Made by a program: the position numbers and the translations under genes. From Anaerolineae bacterium UTCFX1 (GTDB lineage Bacteria; Chloroflexota; Anaerolineae; Anaerolineales; Villigracilaceae): a DNA stretch of 64,000 bases. The notes under the pieces are model-generated. The model made no database searches, was not told where the DNA came from, and worked only from the letters and a program-made list of their open reading frames with translations. Of the stretch, positions 16,943 to 26,200 are shown piece by piece. Positions within the stretch are counted from its first letter, which is position 1; each line of letters opens with the position of its first letter. The DNA is taken from positions 186,001-250,000 of the forward strand of contig MWTB01000004.1 of assembly GCA_002050275.1 (NCBI GenBank), given 5' to 3'.

Positions 16943-16969
16943 GAAAAACCTCTACTTCAGAGGTTTTTC
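16943..16969. terminator. Bidirectional terminator between convergent genes
   Basis: A perfect 11-bp stem (GAAAAACCTCT/AGAGGTTTTTC, loop ACTTC) ends in T runs on both strands. The stop codon of the DUF402 gene lies inside it. Confidence 0.85.
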
Positions 16970-17416
16970 ATTTAAGTACAAACGCTGTAACTCTTCCAAA
17001 CCGCTCAATGCGTTACGCCGTAATTCATCGGTTAAATCGAGCGCGGCAAATTCATCTTCATCCAAAACAGTCTGTGTTCCATCCGCTGAAACCCACAGAT
17101 CCAGCGCCAGATCAACATACGAAACGACTTCGTCCTCAATCACGGCTGGTTTGCCGATGTTGCAATACCAGCCTTTGATCTGTCCGTCGTCGCGGTCGTA
17201 GATGGCGAAGATGTTGTACCAGCGGTCGGTGTAATAATATTCCACGAAACGGTCGCCTTTTTTGAAGACTACATCTTGAAACGGCATATCCTCGCGGGTG
17301 AATAAGGCTTCGACCACAACGGATGTTTCGTCGCGGCGCAGTTCTTCGCCCTCGTATTCGTACATCACCTCGCCCGCTAGATTCTTTTTCTGCACTTTAA
17401 CCTTCATCCGAGACAT
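16952..17416 (-). CDS. DUF402 family protein
   Basis: The 154-residue protein matches DUF402 (FomD-like) proteins: DRWYNIFAIYD, GWYCNIGKPAVI and VSYVDLALDLWV are family blocks. Characterised relatives hydrolyse nucleoside diphosphates or nucleotide-linked intermediates; the substrate here is unknown. It is the last gene of the thiamine operon and overlaps the ATPase gene by 13 nt. An alternative ATG at 17407 overlaps the upstream stop as ATGA. Confidence 0.85.
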   Translation of the reverse strand: MSRMKVKVQKKNLAGEVMYEYEGEELRRDETSVVVEALFTREDMPFQDVVFKKGDRFVEYYYTDRWYNIFAIYDRDDGQIKGWYCNIGKPAVIEDEVVSYVDLALDLWVSADGTQTVLDEDEFAALDLTDELRRNALSGLEELQRLYLNEKPLK

Positions 17417-18504
17417 TCTACCTTAACCTTCACAGAGATCTTCCTGCCGACTTTCGGCGCGTCTTTCAAGTAAACATACAATCCGTTGTCGAGCGTAATT
17501 TTATATTTATCTTGCTGGAAGATGACATCAGCAACTTTCCCGTGAATTGTATTTTGATCGCAGCCCTCTGGTCTCGATACGGCGGCGGGGAATTTTTGAC
17601 GTTCGAGGCGTATTGAAGCCCGCCGCCTACTCGGCCAGCGGTTACTTTGTTCAACAAATGGTCGCGCTAGTAAGCAGACCTCCTCTCCTTTCGAATGTTT
17701 GTGTTTGCATTGAACAACAAACTCGCCAATTCCGCTTTCTACTTTCCACTCGTTATTTTGCATTTTCCACTTCACTACGCCGTCAATCACATTCCCCAAC
17801 CCTAAAAACTTCGCCACATACGCGGATTTTGGATTCGCCCACACCTCGGCGGGAGTCCCTTCGCAGATGATGCTGCCCTCATGCAGAATCAAAACTCGAT
17901 CCGCGATGGCAAATGCTTCTTCTTGATCGTGCGTAACGTAAATCGCTGGGATTTTCGTTCTCCGTAAAATAGAGCGCAGTTCATTCAACAACCCTTCGCG
18001 CAATGTTTTATCAAGCGCGCCAAGCGGCTCATCAAACATTAACAAGCGCGGACGAATCGTCAAAGCGCGGGCGAGGGCAACGCGCTGTTGTTCGCCGCCG
18101 GATAAATCATTTACGTTTCGCTGTTCAAATCCTTCTAGGTTGACTAATTTCAATGAATTTGCTGTACGCTCCGAAATTTCAGCCTGCCCCACGCGGCGTA
18201 TTTTCAACCCGAAGGCAACATTGTCTTTAACGCTAAGGTGCGGGAACAACGCATAATCCTGAAAGACCAAGCCAAAGTCGCGGAGATGAGGCGGGGTTGA
18301 GGCGAGGTCGAAGTCGTCGAAGAAGATAGTTCCCAAATCAGGCGTTTCGAGTCCGGCGATCATTCGTAAGAGCGTGGATTTTCCGCTTCCCGACGCACCA
18401 AGCAGGCAGACTGTCTCTCCTTCTCCGAGGGTAAAGGAAATATTTTGAAGAAGGGGTTTATCGCCATACGATTTGGCAATAGAGGTAAGCGCGAGTATGG
18501 ACAT
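17404..18504 (-). CDS. ABC transporter ATP-binding protein (thiamine uptake)
   Basis: The 366-residue ATPase has Walker A GASGSGKST, signature LSGGEQQR, Walker B LLMFDEP and the H-loop VTHDQEEA, followed by a TOBE-like C-terminal region. It would energise the permease and ThiB-like protein encoded upstream. ATG 18504 is chosen because it follows the permease stop by 1 nt; a longer frame to 18543 would overlap. The C-terminal region carries two foreign-looking tracts: about residues 288-312 (repeat at 17568-17641), rich in Arg/Pro/Ser, and a Lys/Trp-rich tract around 17735-17775. ThiQ itself is shorter and lacks this tail. Confidence 0.88.
   Translation of the reverse strand: MSILALTSIAKSYGDKPLLQNISFTLGEGETVCLLGASGSGKSTLLRMIAGLETPDLGTIFFDDFDLASTPPHLRDFGLVFQDYALFPHLSVKDNVAFGLKIRRVGQAEISERTANSLKLVNLEGFEQRNVNDLSGGEQQRVALARALTIRPRLLMFDEPLGALDKTLREGLLNELRSILRRTKIPAIYVTHDQEEAFAIADRVLILHEGSIICEGTPAEVWANPKSAYVAKFLGLGNVIDGVVKWKMQNNEWKVESGIGEFVVQCKHKHSKGEEVCLLARPFVEQSNRWPSRRRASIRLERQKFPAAVSRPEGCDQNTIHGKVADVIFQQDKYKITLDNGLYVYLKDAPKVGRKISVKVKVECLG
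17568..17641. repeat. Imperfect palindromic repeat inside the ABC ATPase gene
   Basis: Arms CTGGTCTCGATACGG... and ...CTACTCGGCCAG flank a shared GGCGGCGGG/CCCGCCGCC stem. The element is translated in frame as an Arg/Ser/Pro-rich insert. Sequences of the TCTCGATACG...CTCGACCAGCGG type are common interspersed repeats elsewhere. Confidence 0.6.
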
Positions 18505-18505
18505 T

Positions 18506-20185
18506 TTAGAATTCACCCGCATTTGGAAAGCGAGATTTCTCAACGAGCATAATGCTTATTACCGTCAATGCCATAAGGATGGTTGCCATTGCCATTGCTT
18601 GACCGTAATTCAGCCCGCCAGGCTGTGAGAGGAAACGCTCGATCGCAACGGGGATGGTCGGGTATTCAGGGCGAGCGATGAGCAGCGTCGCGCCAAACTC
18701 GCCGAGGGAAATAGTGAACGCAAATGTGACGGCGGCAAGCGTAGCGCGGCGGAGAATAGGCAGGTCAACATTCCACCATACCTCAAATGGCGACGCGCCA
18801 AGCGTCGCCGCGGCTTGACGCAACCGTTCAGGAATGGACGCGATGGCAGGTTGCAGCGCGCGGATCACAAAAGGCAATGCAACTAACGTATGCGCGAAAG
18901 GGACGAGCCACGGAGAAGCAAGCCACCTGCCATACGTAATGATGAACCCCAGCCCAAGCATCACGGTAGACGATCCCAACGGAAGCATAATCAGCGGGTC
19001 GAGAATTTTCTCCAAACGCGTAGGACGCACAAGGGCAAATGCAGCGGGGAATCCAAGGAGCAGCGAAAGGATCACGGTTGCGGAGGCGTATAAGAGGGAA
19101 TTAAAAATTGCCTGTATGGGCGGCGCGTAGAATACTGATCCGCGGCGATTAACAAAAAGTTCTTCATAGTAATCGGTCGTGAAACCGTAATGAATTTCGC
19201 CGCGTTGACCGCGATCCGCTTCGAGGCGGGTAAAAGAGCGAAACGGCAACGCTGCCAACGGAAGCGCGAAGCACACTGCGAGCAGCGAGCAAAGAGCGAA
19301 CGTAAAAATTCTCTGCTTGAAATTATTAGGTTTATGAGCGGGCGCAGGGCGCGGAGCAATGGAGTAGGAATTACGAGACATCAGCCGCGAATAGAGGATG
19401 GAAACAAGCAACGTGCAAACTAGTTGAATGATGGAAAGCAAAGCGGCAAGCGGCAGGTTGAACTGCCTGACAGTCTGAAAATAAATCTCCGTTTCGAGGG
19501 TAGAAAATTGCGCATCGCCCAAGAGGAGAATAACGCCAAAAGAAGAGAAATCAAAAAGGAAAACGAGCAACGCGGCGGCGAGAATAGAAGGTCGCAGAAG
19601 CGGAGCGGTCACATTCAACCAAACATGAAGCGGATCGGCGCCAAGGGAACGCGCCGTATCTTCCAATTTTGGATTGAGGTTGGAAAGCGCCGCGCCGACA
19701 ATACGGATAACAATGGCGACGTTATAGAAAACATGAGCGGCTAGGATAAGAACAAAAGGCGAAGGATGAAAAGCGAAAGAGGAAAGCGAAAAGAGAGAAG
19801 CTTGGAAAGTGGAAAATAATCCGCGCGGACCAATAAGGGAGGTAAAAGCAGCGGCAACGACGACCGTCGGAAGCAGGAACGGCACAACGACAAGAGCGCG
19901 AAGCAGAGCCTTGCCGCGGAAGTCAAAATGAGAGAAGAGGATCGCGGAAGGAATTCCGAGGAGCAGCGTGAGCAACGTAGAAAGGGCGGCTTGATAAAAA
20001 GTGAACCATGCGACGCGTTGCGCGCTATATAAATTCTCAACGTTAAAGGTTGACGTAGAGAGCGTAAGGAAAGATATTCTGGCAAGCGGAAAGAAAAAGG
20101 CAAAAGTCAGAAATGTTAGAGGAAGAATCCAGAGCGGGACGGTGGATAGATGCGCGCGCGCGCTTGTTAGTCTGCTGATATTCAT
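18506..20185 (-). CDS. Fused-domain ABC transporter permease (ThiP/FbpB type)
   Basis: The 559-residue protein has about twelve membrane segments in two homologous halves, each with an EAA loop (ARSLGADPLHVWLNVTAPLL; AATLGASPFEVWWNVDLPIL) that contacts the ATPase. This is the two-in-one permease organisation of ThiP and ferric-iron permeases. With the TPP riboswitch and thiN in the same operon, thiamine or TPP is the likely cargo. It starts 1 nt after the ThiB-like gene ends. Confidence 0.9.
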   Translation of the reverse strand: MNISRLTSARAHLSTVPLWILPLTFLTFAFFFPLARISFLTLSTSTFNVENLYSAQRVAWFTFYQAALSTLLTLLLGIPSAILFSHFDFRGKALLRALVVVPFLLPTVVVAAAFTSLIGPRGLFSTFQASLFSLSSFAFHPSPFVLILAAHVFYNVAIVIRIVGAALSNLNPKLEDTARSLGADPLHVWLNVTAPLLRPSILAAALLVFLFDFSSFGVILLLGDAQFSTLETEIYFQTVRQFNLPLAALLSIIQLVCTLLVSILYSRLMSRNSYSIAPRPAPAHKPNNFKQRIFTFALCSLLAVCFALPLAALPFRSFTRLEADRGQRGEIHYGFTTDYYEELFVNRRGSVFYAPPIQAIFNSLLYASATVILSLLLGFPAAFALVRPTRLEKILDPLIMLPLGSSTVMLGLGFIITYGRWLASPWLVPFAHTLVALPFVIRALQPAIASIPERLRQAAATLGASPFEVWWNVDLPILRRATLAAVTFAFTISLGEFGATLLIARPEYPTIPVAIERFLSQPGGLNYGQAMAMATILMALTVISIMLVEKSRFPNAGEF

Positions 20186-20186
20186 G

Positions 20187-21221
20187 CTATTTCAGCATTA
20201 TATTTGTCCACGCTTGAATCCACTCATCGCGATGCGCGGCAATATCGGCAGGCGAAAGTGTTGCGGGTTGAGTCGGCGTTTGCGCATATCGGACGAACGC
20301 TTCAGGCAGCGCGGCATCAGGATTGACAGGATAAACGAACATTTGCAGCGGCAAATCTTCTTGGAATTGCTTACCGAGCATAAAATCTATAAATTTCTCG
20401 GCAAGGGCGCGATTCTTCGTCCCTTTGAGAATGCCGGCAAATTCGATTTGACGAAAGCAGGTATTGGGTCCGAGAATGGATGCAGTGGGAGAAGTGTCCA
20501 GCGGCGTCTCCGCATAGATCGCTTCTGCGGCGGGCGAAGACGCATATGAAACGACCAGCGGTTGCGATCCTTTGCCGGAAGATGCGCTGAAGTTCACATA
20601 GTAAGCGATCTCCCAGCCATCCACAACGACCGCGTCGTTGTCTTTCAGGGCTTGCCAATAGTCGGCGAATGAATCGCCGTAATGCGCGACAGTGGCGAAT
20701 AAGAAGGCGAGTCCGACCGACGATGTGGCTGGGTTCTCCACCGCCAGCAGAGCGCGATATTCAGGCTTGGTCAAATCTTCCAGATTTTGCGGAACCGCCA
20801 AATTATTTTCGGCAAAGTATGCTTTATCGTAATTAATGCAGACGTCGCCATAATCAACGGGGACGGCACGGTTGGAAAAATCAAGTTTAAACGCAGCAGG
20901 GATGTTTTTTAATTCAGGCGAGGCGTACGATTCGAGAATATCTTCATCGATCGCGCGAGATAGGAAGGCATTGTCCACGCCGAAAATCACATCGGCAAGC
21001 GGCGCATTCTTCGCCAAAATAGCCTTATTGAGCATTAATCCTGCGTCGCCGCTGGGCAGGAAGATCACTTTCGCGCCTGTCGCCGCTTCAAATGCGTTGA
21101 CAACCGCTTCGCTCACGGCAAACGAGTCATGCGTCATAACGACGAGGGCAGCAGGCTGTGCGGACGCGCAGGAGGCTAGCAGAAAGAGGAAAGTAAGAAG
21201 TAGAAAGCAATAGCGTTTCAT
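20187..21221 (-). CDS. ThiB-like thiamine-binding lipoprotein
   Basis: The 344-residue protein begins with a lipoprotein signal peptide, MKRYCFLLLTFLFLLASC, so it should be anchored outside the membrane. The mature part has the ThiB/Fe3+-binding type fold with VDNAFLSRAIDEDILE, VPVDYGDVCINYDK and PATSSVGLAFL segments. The long frame to 21323 overlaps thiN and is rejected in favour of ATG 21221. It delivers substrate to the downstream permease. Confidence 0.9.
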   Translation of the reverse strand: MKRYCFLLLTFLFLLASCASAQPAALVVMTHDSFAVSEAVVNAFEAATGAKVIFLPSGDAGLMLNKAILAKNAPLADVIFGVDNAFLSRAIDEDILESYASPELKNIPAAFKLDFSNRAVPVDYGDVCINYDKAYFAENNLAVPQNLEDLTKPEYRALLAVENPATSSVGLAFLFATVAHYGDSFADYWQALKDNDAVVVDGWEIAYYVNFSASSGKGSQPLVVSYASSPAAEAIYAETPLDTSPTASILGPNTCFRQIEFAGILKGTKNRALAEKFIDFMLGKQFQEDLPLQMFVYPVNPDAALPEAFVRYAQTPTQPATLSPADIAAHRDEWIQAWTNIMLK

Positions 21222-21246
21222 TAGAGTCCCATTGAAAGTTAAAAGA

Positions 21247-21903
21247 TTAGAGGCTGAGGGGCAAAGATTGGCGGCGGTGAACGATGAGCAATAAGCCCGA
21301 TTCGATTTCGACAAATGCGACATCCGCCGTCATTTCATTGCTGACGCCGCGAGTTTTCTCGGGAAACAGAGTTTCATGATCAAGTTCCCATTTTAAGTTT
21401 TCCGTTCGAATTCCGCAAACTGAAGCGCCCCATGGAATCAGCGAAATGAGATCTCCGCTTCTTCCGTAGACTTCAGCGCGGTTGCGACAAAATTGAAGTG
21501 CTTCAACGCCATCGTCGAAGCACATAGCATGCGTTGTGCGTTTTGGATCGCTTAGTAAGGCAATATTAGCAAGAGTATGATCTATGCGGCCGCCGAGAGC
21601 GGCAACGACGACAATCTCGTTTGGATTCAACTCGCTCGCTTTGTCAAGCGCAAGTTCGAGGTCGGTCTCGTTTTTATCGCGGGGAAAGAGTTCGATGGGC
21701 ATATTGCCCGCTTTCACTTTCTGCCATTCCGCATCGTTAAGCGAGTCCATATCACCGATGATCAGGTTAGGAGAAAGCCCCAAGGCTAAGGCATGGCGCG
21801 CGCCGCCATCCGCGCAAAGGATGAAGTCGTCATCCCGAAGAATAGCGCGGGCTCTTTCAAGATCGTGGAGGTCGCCGTTAGCGAAGATAATAATGCGGTT
21901 CAA
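21247..21903 (-). CDS. thiN: Thiamine pyrophosphokinase
   Basis: The 218-residue enzyme converts thiamine to thiamine pyrophosphate with ATP. Motifs present are CADGGARHAL, GDMDSL, RDKNETDLELAL and GGRIDHTLANI. It starts with TTG, reading MNRIIIFANGDLHDLERA. The GAGGAT Shine-Dalgarno, 8-9 nt before the TTG, sits in a 6-bp hairpin next to the TPP riboswitch, so translation of this first gene is the likely control point. It is a salvage gene, consistent with the uptake genes that follow. Confidence 0.92.
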   Translation of the reverse strand: MNRIIIFANGDLHDLERARAILRDDDFILCADGGARHALALGLSPNLIIGDMDSLNDAEWQKVKAGNMPIELFPRDKNETDLELALDKASELNPNEIVVVAALGGRIDHTLANIALLSDPKRTTHAMCFDDGVEALQFCRNRAEVYGRSGDLISLIPWGASVCGIRTENLKWELDHETLFPEKTRGVSNEMTADVAFVEIESGLLLIVHRRQSLPLSL

Positions 21904-21911
21904 TCAAAAAC

Positions 21912-21929
21912 ATCCTCTTTGCGGAGGAT
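21912..21929 (-). promoter_or_regulatory. Shine-Dalgarno sequestering hairpin of the TPP riboswitch
   Basis: On the minus strand ATCCTC (21924-21929) pairs perfectly with GAGGAT (21912-21917), which is the thiN ribosome-binding site. The upstream arm CCTCCGC (21921-21927) is also perfectly complementary to GCGGAGG inside the aptamer (21950-21956), giving two exclusive structures. Confidence 0.7.
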
Positions 21930-21943
21930 ATTTAATGGATAAG

Positions 21944-22035
21944 AAAGTCCCTCCGCCAGCATGATCTGGATCAGGTAATTCGAGTTGAGCGCGGCTCGCT
22001 CCTCTCAGCCCCGCATCGTGGGGCGCCCCGTTTAG
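21944..22035 (-). promoter_or_regulatory. TPP (THI-box) riboswitch aptamer
   Basis: The minus strand contains the conserved THI-element parts in order: GGGGCGCCCC, GGGGCTGAGAGG, ACCTGATCCAGATCATG and CTGGCGGAGGGA. P1 is weak. It precedes thiN and a thiamine transporter operon, which agrees with repression by TPP. Confidence 0.93.
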
Positions 22036-22045
22036 TTGTGAGATG

Positions 22046-22075
22046 GTTATAACGCTAATCGGTTCAGCTTGTCAA
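22046..22075 (-). promoter_or_regulatory. Promoter of the thiamine operon
   Basis: On the minus strand TTGACA (22070-22075) is followed after 18 nt by TATAAC (22046-22051). The predicted transcript start lies just before the riboswitch aptamer. Confidence 0.65.
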
Positions 22076-22107
22076 TAGGAGAAAACGGAGCGTCGGTTCA
22101 TCCTATA

Positions 22108-22127
22108 GGCGCGTTAACGCACGCGCC
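22108..22127 (-). terminator. Hairpin at the 3' end of the nine-gene operon
   Basis: GGCGCGT and ACGCGCC form a perfect 7-bp stem around TAACGC, overlapping the stop codon of the last gene. There is no T run, so termination strength is uncertain. Confidence 0.35.
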
Positions 22128-22896
22128 GCCGCCACTCGTCTTTCATTTCAAGTTCGCTGGGGCTGGCGCCCGATTCGAGCGCAAGGAAATCAGTTAATAA
22201 CCGATTGAATTTCACGGTTTCATCGAGCATGGGGAAATGACCCGATTCTTCCAGCATCACTTGTTGGATCATCGTAGAATTAATCCGCTCCTCGTCTGGA
22301 GCGACGATGGCTTGATCTTTTTCTCCATAGACAAATAGAGTCGGGATGTTCAAAGCGCGGAAGCTGCCAAAGAAATTATCGGCGCGCAGTCCATCTAGCG
22401 AGGCGGCAATGGCTTGCGAGTCCGCTTTAGAGGCGTCCGCGAGCGCAACGGCGGCGTCTGGAGCGCCGCTCGCCAGCCAGTTCGCGAGGTCTGCAGCAGA
22501 GGAGGACTGTAAGCGAACGCTGACCGAGTCATATGCTAGAGGGCAACTAATCGTCATCACGCGATCTACGCTGCGCGGAAAGCGCGTCGCAAAAAGCATG
22601 CTCACGAGCGCGCCCATGCCATGTCCGACAAAAGCGACCTTACCAATGCCCATTTCAGCGAAGAAGCGATCGATCAGAGCGGCTTGCTGTTCAAGCGAGT
22701 ACCGCTCGGCATTATGCGCGGTGTCGCCGAATCCCCACAGGTCCAGCGCGTATGCGCGGTACGAGGTAGAAGCGGTTTGCATGGAGGAAATCCAATACTT
22801 CCACGAGCCTACCCAACCGTGTAGAAAGACAACCGGGCGACCCCGCCCGAGAGCCTCGTAATGCACTATGGAACCGTCAAGGATGATCGCGCTCAA
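22114..22896 (-). CDS. Alpha/beta hydrolase-fold protein lacking the nucleophile serine
   Basis: The 260-residue protein aligns without gaps to the start of the hydrolase at 34114-34968 in the same operon (VHYEALGRGRPVVFLHGWVG against VHYEVFGRGKPVILLHGWLG). The nucleophile elbow reads GHGMG instead of GHSMG, so the catalytic residue at position 93 is Gly (codon GGC at 22620-22618). The Asp (YGEKD) and His (ESGHF) positions remain. It is probably not a normal serine hydrolase and may be a binding or regulatory protein. The start is a TTG 1 nt after the stop of the response regulator, which suggests translational coupling. Confidence 0.85.
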   Translation of the reverse strand: MSAIILDGSIVHYEALGRGRPVVFLHGWVGSWKYWISSMQTASTSYRAYALDLWGFGDTAHNAERYSLEQQAALIDRFFAEMGIGKVAFVGHGMGALVSMLFATRFPRSVDRVMTISCPLAYDSVSVRLQSSSAADLANWLASGAPDAAVALADASKADSQAIAASLDGLRADNFFGSFRALNIPTLFVYGEKDQAIVAPDEERINSTMIQQVMLEESGHFPMLDETVKFNRLLTDFLALESGASPSELEMKDEWRRRVR

Positions 22897-22897
22897 A

Positions 22898-23272
22898 TTA
22901 TTTTCCGAATTTCGCCAAGATCGTTTTAATGCGGGCGGAGAGTTCGTCGGGGACGAAAGGTTTCAGTAAATATTCCTCCGCGCCAACGTCCATCCCTTGT
23001 TGAATTTCACTCTCTTGCCCTTTAGCAGATAAGAAGACAACAGGGATATCTTTCAGTTTTGGGTCAGCCTTCATAGCCTCGCAGGCTTCGTAGCCGGTCA
23101 TACGCGGCATACGCACATCCATCAGGATCAAATCGGGACTGGATTTCGCGGCTAATTCAACCGCTTCCTCTCCGTTCGAGGCTGGGAAGACTTCATGCCC
23201 GGCAAAGCGCAAAGTAAAAGCCACCAGTTCGCGTATGTCTCGTTCATCTTCCGCAATTAAAATCTTTGCCAT
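22898..23272 (-). CDS. Single-domain response regulator (CheY-like)
   Basis: The 124-residue protein is a bare receiver domain: acidic pair ED at 8-9, phospho-accepting Asp52 in LILMDVRMP, and Lys in FLSAKGQ. There is no output domain. It begins 7 nt after the giant histidine kinase gene ends, so that kinase is its probable phosphate donor, and its action must be by protein contact. Confidence 0.92.
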   Translation of the reverse strand: MAKILIAEDERDIRELVAFTLRFAGHEVFPASNGEEAVELAAKSSPDLILMDVRMPRMTGYEACEAMKADPKLKDIPVVFLSAKGQESEIQQGMDVGAEEYLLKPFVPDELSARIKTILAKFGK

Positions 23273-23279
23273 AGTTCCC

Positions 23280-26200
23280 TCATTGAGCCTTATAGACGGG
23301 TAGGGTGAAGGAGAACACGCTGCCTTCGCCCGATGCGCCTGCGCTCTGCACCCAAATGCGTCCTTTATGCATTTCTATAAGTTCTTTGACGATTGATAAT
23401 CCCAAGCCTGTGCCCGGCGTCGCCAGCACCAACGGATGTTCGCCGCGATAGAAACGCTCGAAGACGCGGGGTTGATCTTCCAGCGCAATGCCGACGCCGC
23501 TGTCTTTCACGTCCACTTGCACTTCGCGCCCATCGTTAACTGCGTGAACGTTAACCATGATCGAGCCGTTTCTCGGCGTATAGTTATAGGCGTTATCCAC
23601 CAGGTTATCCAATATCTGGCGGACGCGTTCCGCGTCGCCGAACGCTAGCGGCAGCTTCTTCGGAGCGTCGAGCGAGAGCGCCACCGGCTTATCCTCTTCT
23701 TGCGAACGTCGCAGTATGTCGCTGATAACGTCCTCCGCCACTTCGCGCATATCCAACGCCTGCGGCGATAGAGTGATGCGTCCCGATTCAAGACGGGAAA
23801 TATCCAGCAGATCGTTGACAAGGATGTTCAACCGCTCGGTGTTGCCTTTGACAATATTCAAGAAATGCGTTTGATTTTCATTGAGCGCGCCAGTCGCGCC
23901 CATCAGTAAAATATCCACATAGCCGCGAATAGACGTCATAGGCGTGCGAAGTTCATGACTGACCGTAGCGACAAATTCCGATTTGAGACGATCCACCTCT
24001 ACCTCATGTGTAATATCGCGGAAGATGGAGACCGTCCCGAGCAGATCGTTCTGCAAGATCACGGGCGCCAAGTGAACCAATACAACCAGCCCATTCTCCA
24101 GAGTGAGTTGTTCCGCAAACGTATCGCCTTGTTGATACGATGCCGGCGACTTAGACCATGTGTTAATAGTTTCCATCCAAGTCTTCGCCGATTTCCCGAA
24201 TAAACCGCCAAACGCGTCAAGCGCTTGCCCAGTCACTTTGCCGGCTTCCAGCCCTAAGATCTGCTCGGCGGAGCGATTCAAGAATGTAATATGGTTATCC
24301 TTACCGGTCACTAGCACGCCATCCGCTACGGCTTCAAGAATCGCTTGCGAACGGCTCGCGTCCTCTTGTTCGCGGCGCAACATACTGCCCAGACGTCCCG
24401 CTTGATCGCGAATCAGTTCGTAAAGATGCGCATTATTGATAGCGACCGCCACTTGACCCGCAATCGCTCGCACTAGATTTAACAATTCAGGGCTGAAGAA
24501 GTTTGGCTTACGATGGAACACCATCAGCACGCCAATAATATCTTCCGCCGCCAACAACGGCATCACGATCGCGCTGCGATGTTCGCGAGAGGTGGAAGCG
24601 GTTCGCACCCAGCGCGAATCGAGCAAAAGGTCGTTCACTAACGCAGGCTCGCGATTCTTCAACACCCAGCCAGCCAGACCCTCTCCAATCTTCAAGGTGA
24701 AACCGCGTCCCCCGGTAGAGATGCGATCAGACAGGTAACCATAACCGGCACGATAATACAACAGGTTATCCTCTACGTTGAGCAGCATAATCGTCCCTTG
24801 TTCGGCGCCAACAGCGTCGTTGAGCAGGGCAAGCGTGCGATTCAGCGCGCGATCCAAATCAAGACTCGATGAAACTTCGGTAAGAATTCGCAGCAATGTT
24901 TCGGTATTCTGTTGTTCGCGCTGTAATTGCGCAGTGCGCTCGATAACGCGCTGTTCAAGTTCTTGCGCCAGCCGCTGCGTTTCCTTAAACAACCGCCCAT
25001 TCTGTGCGGCAATCGCCGCTTGATTTGCTAAAGTGCTGAGGATTTGCACATCGTCTTCCGTATAGACGGCGGGTTGATAACTTTGCACCGACAACATACC
25101 GATCGTCTTTCCGCTTAATGTCATCGGCACCGCTAAAATGGACAGCGGGGTATCGTCGTCTCCAACGCGGACCATGTCGAAAGCTTCAGCCTGCTCGCGA
25201 TTACGAATCAGAATCGGCTCGCCTCTCGAAATTACTACCCCGCTCAACCCCTGGTCGCGAGAGATACGCATATTCGGCGTGCGGACATCGCCATCCACGA
25301 TATACACCGCTTCAATATCGTTCGCTTCTGTATCCAGCAACGTGATGACAAAGGCTTCCACCGGCATTAATCGCTGCGCCGCCTTGTGAACCGATGCGTA
25401 CACGCGTTCGGGGTCCAGGTCGGCTCCAACTTCGTAACTTGCCTGATTCAGTAAAGAAAAACGTTCCGCCGTTAACAACGTTGATTGATACAAGCGCGCA
25501 TTCTCCAGCGCAATGGAAGCTTGATTCATCAATGTGCGCGCCAGTTCGATCTCGCTCGCGCTAAAATGTTCCGCTTCCATACGATGGATGAAGACCAGCG
25601 CGAGCAAATTTGTTCCGCTAACGACCGGCAAAGCCAGCAAGGATTTTGTCTCATCGCCCAGGAAATTCTTCAGCGGCAACAGGTCCGCTTCGCTATCAGT
25701 CGAGCTAGTAGAAAAGATACCCAACGACTCTTGCAAACGCTGAAAGATTGGCGCGTTGGGCAATTTCTGCGGCAATTTCGCGTATGCGCGAGGAAAATCG
25801 TACTTCCACACCGGACGAGCGCGCTCAAAGACGACAACGGATGCGTGCGAAGATTTTAACGCGTCGAGCAGTTCTTGCGCCGTCAATTGGAAAATCTTCT
25901 CTTCTTCGAGCAAGCCGCCCAACGCAGACGAGAAGCGGTTCAGCAAGCCCAAACGATTGGAGCGTTTATCCAATTCTACAGCGCGATTAGAGCTCTCTTC
26001 GTACAGACGCGCATTTTCCAACGCCGCCGCCGCCTGAGAGGCAAACGTCCTCGCCACTTGCATATGCTCGTACCTATAGAAGTACGCTTCTTCTTTCTCA
26101 AGCGCAAACACGCCAACTACTTCGTTCTGCGAGATTAGCGGCATGCCCATCCACGAAAGGCGCGGATTTTCCACTACCGGAAAACGAGGGTCTTGCCTGA

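Noticed and set aside
17568..17775. Frameshift or pseudogene in the thiamine ATPase tail
   Set aside because: The frame continues through both tracts to a TOBE-like end (KISVKVKVE) and a stop coupled to the next gene, so the gene appears intact.
21221..21323. Longer start of the ThiB-like gene
   Set aside because: It would overlap thiN and hide the clear lipoprotein signal peptide that begins at 21221.
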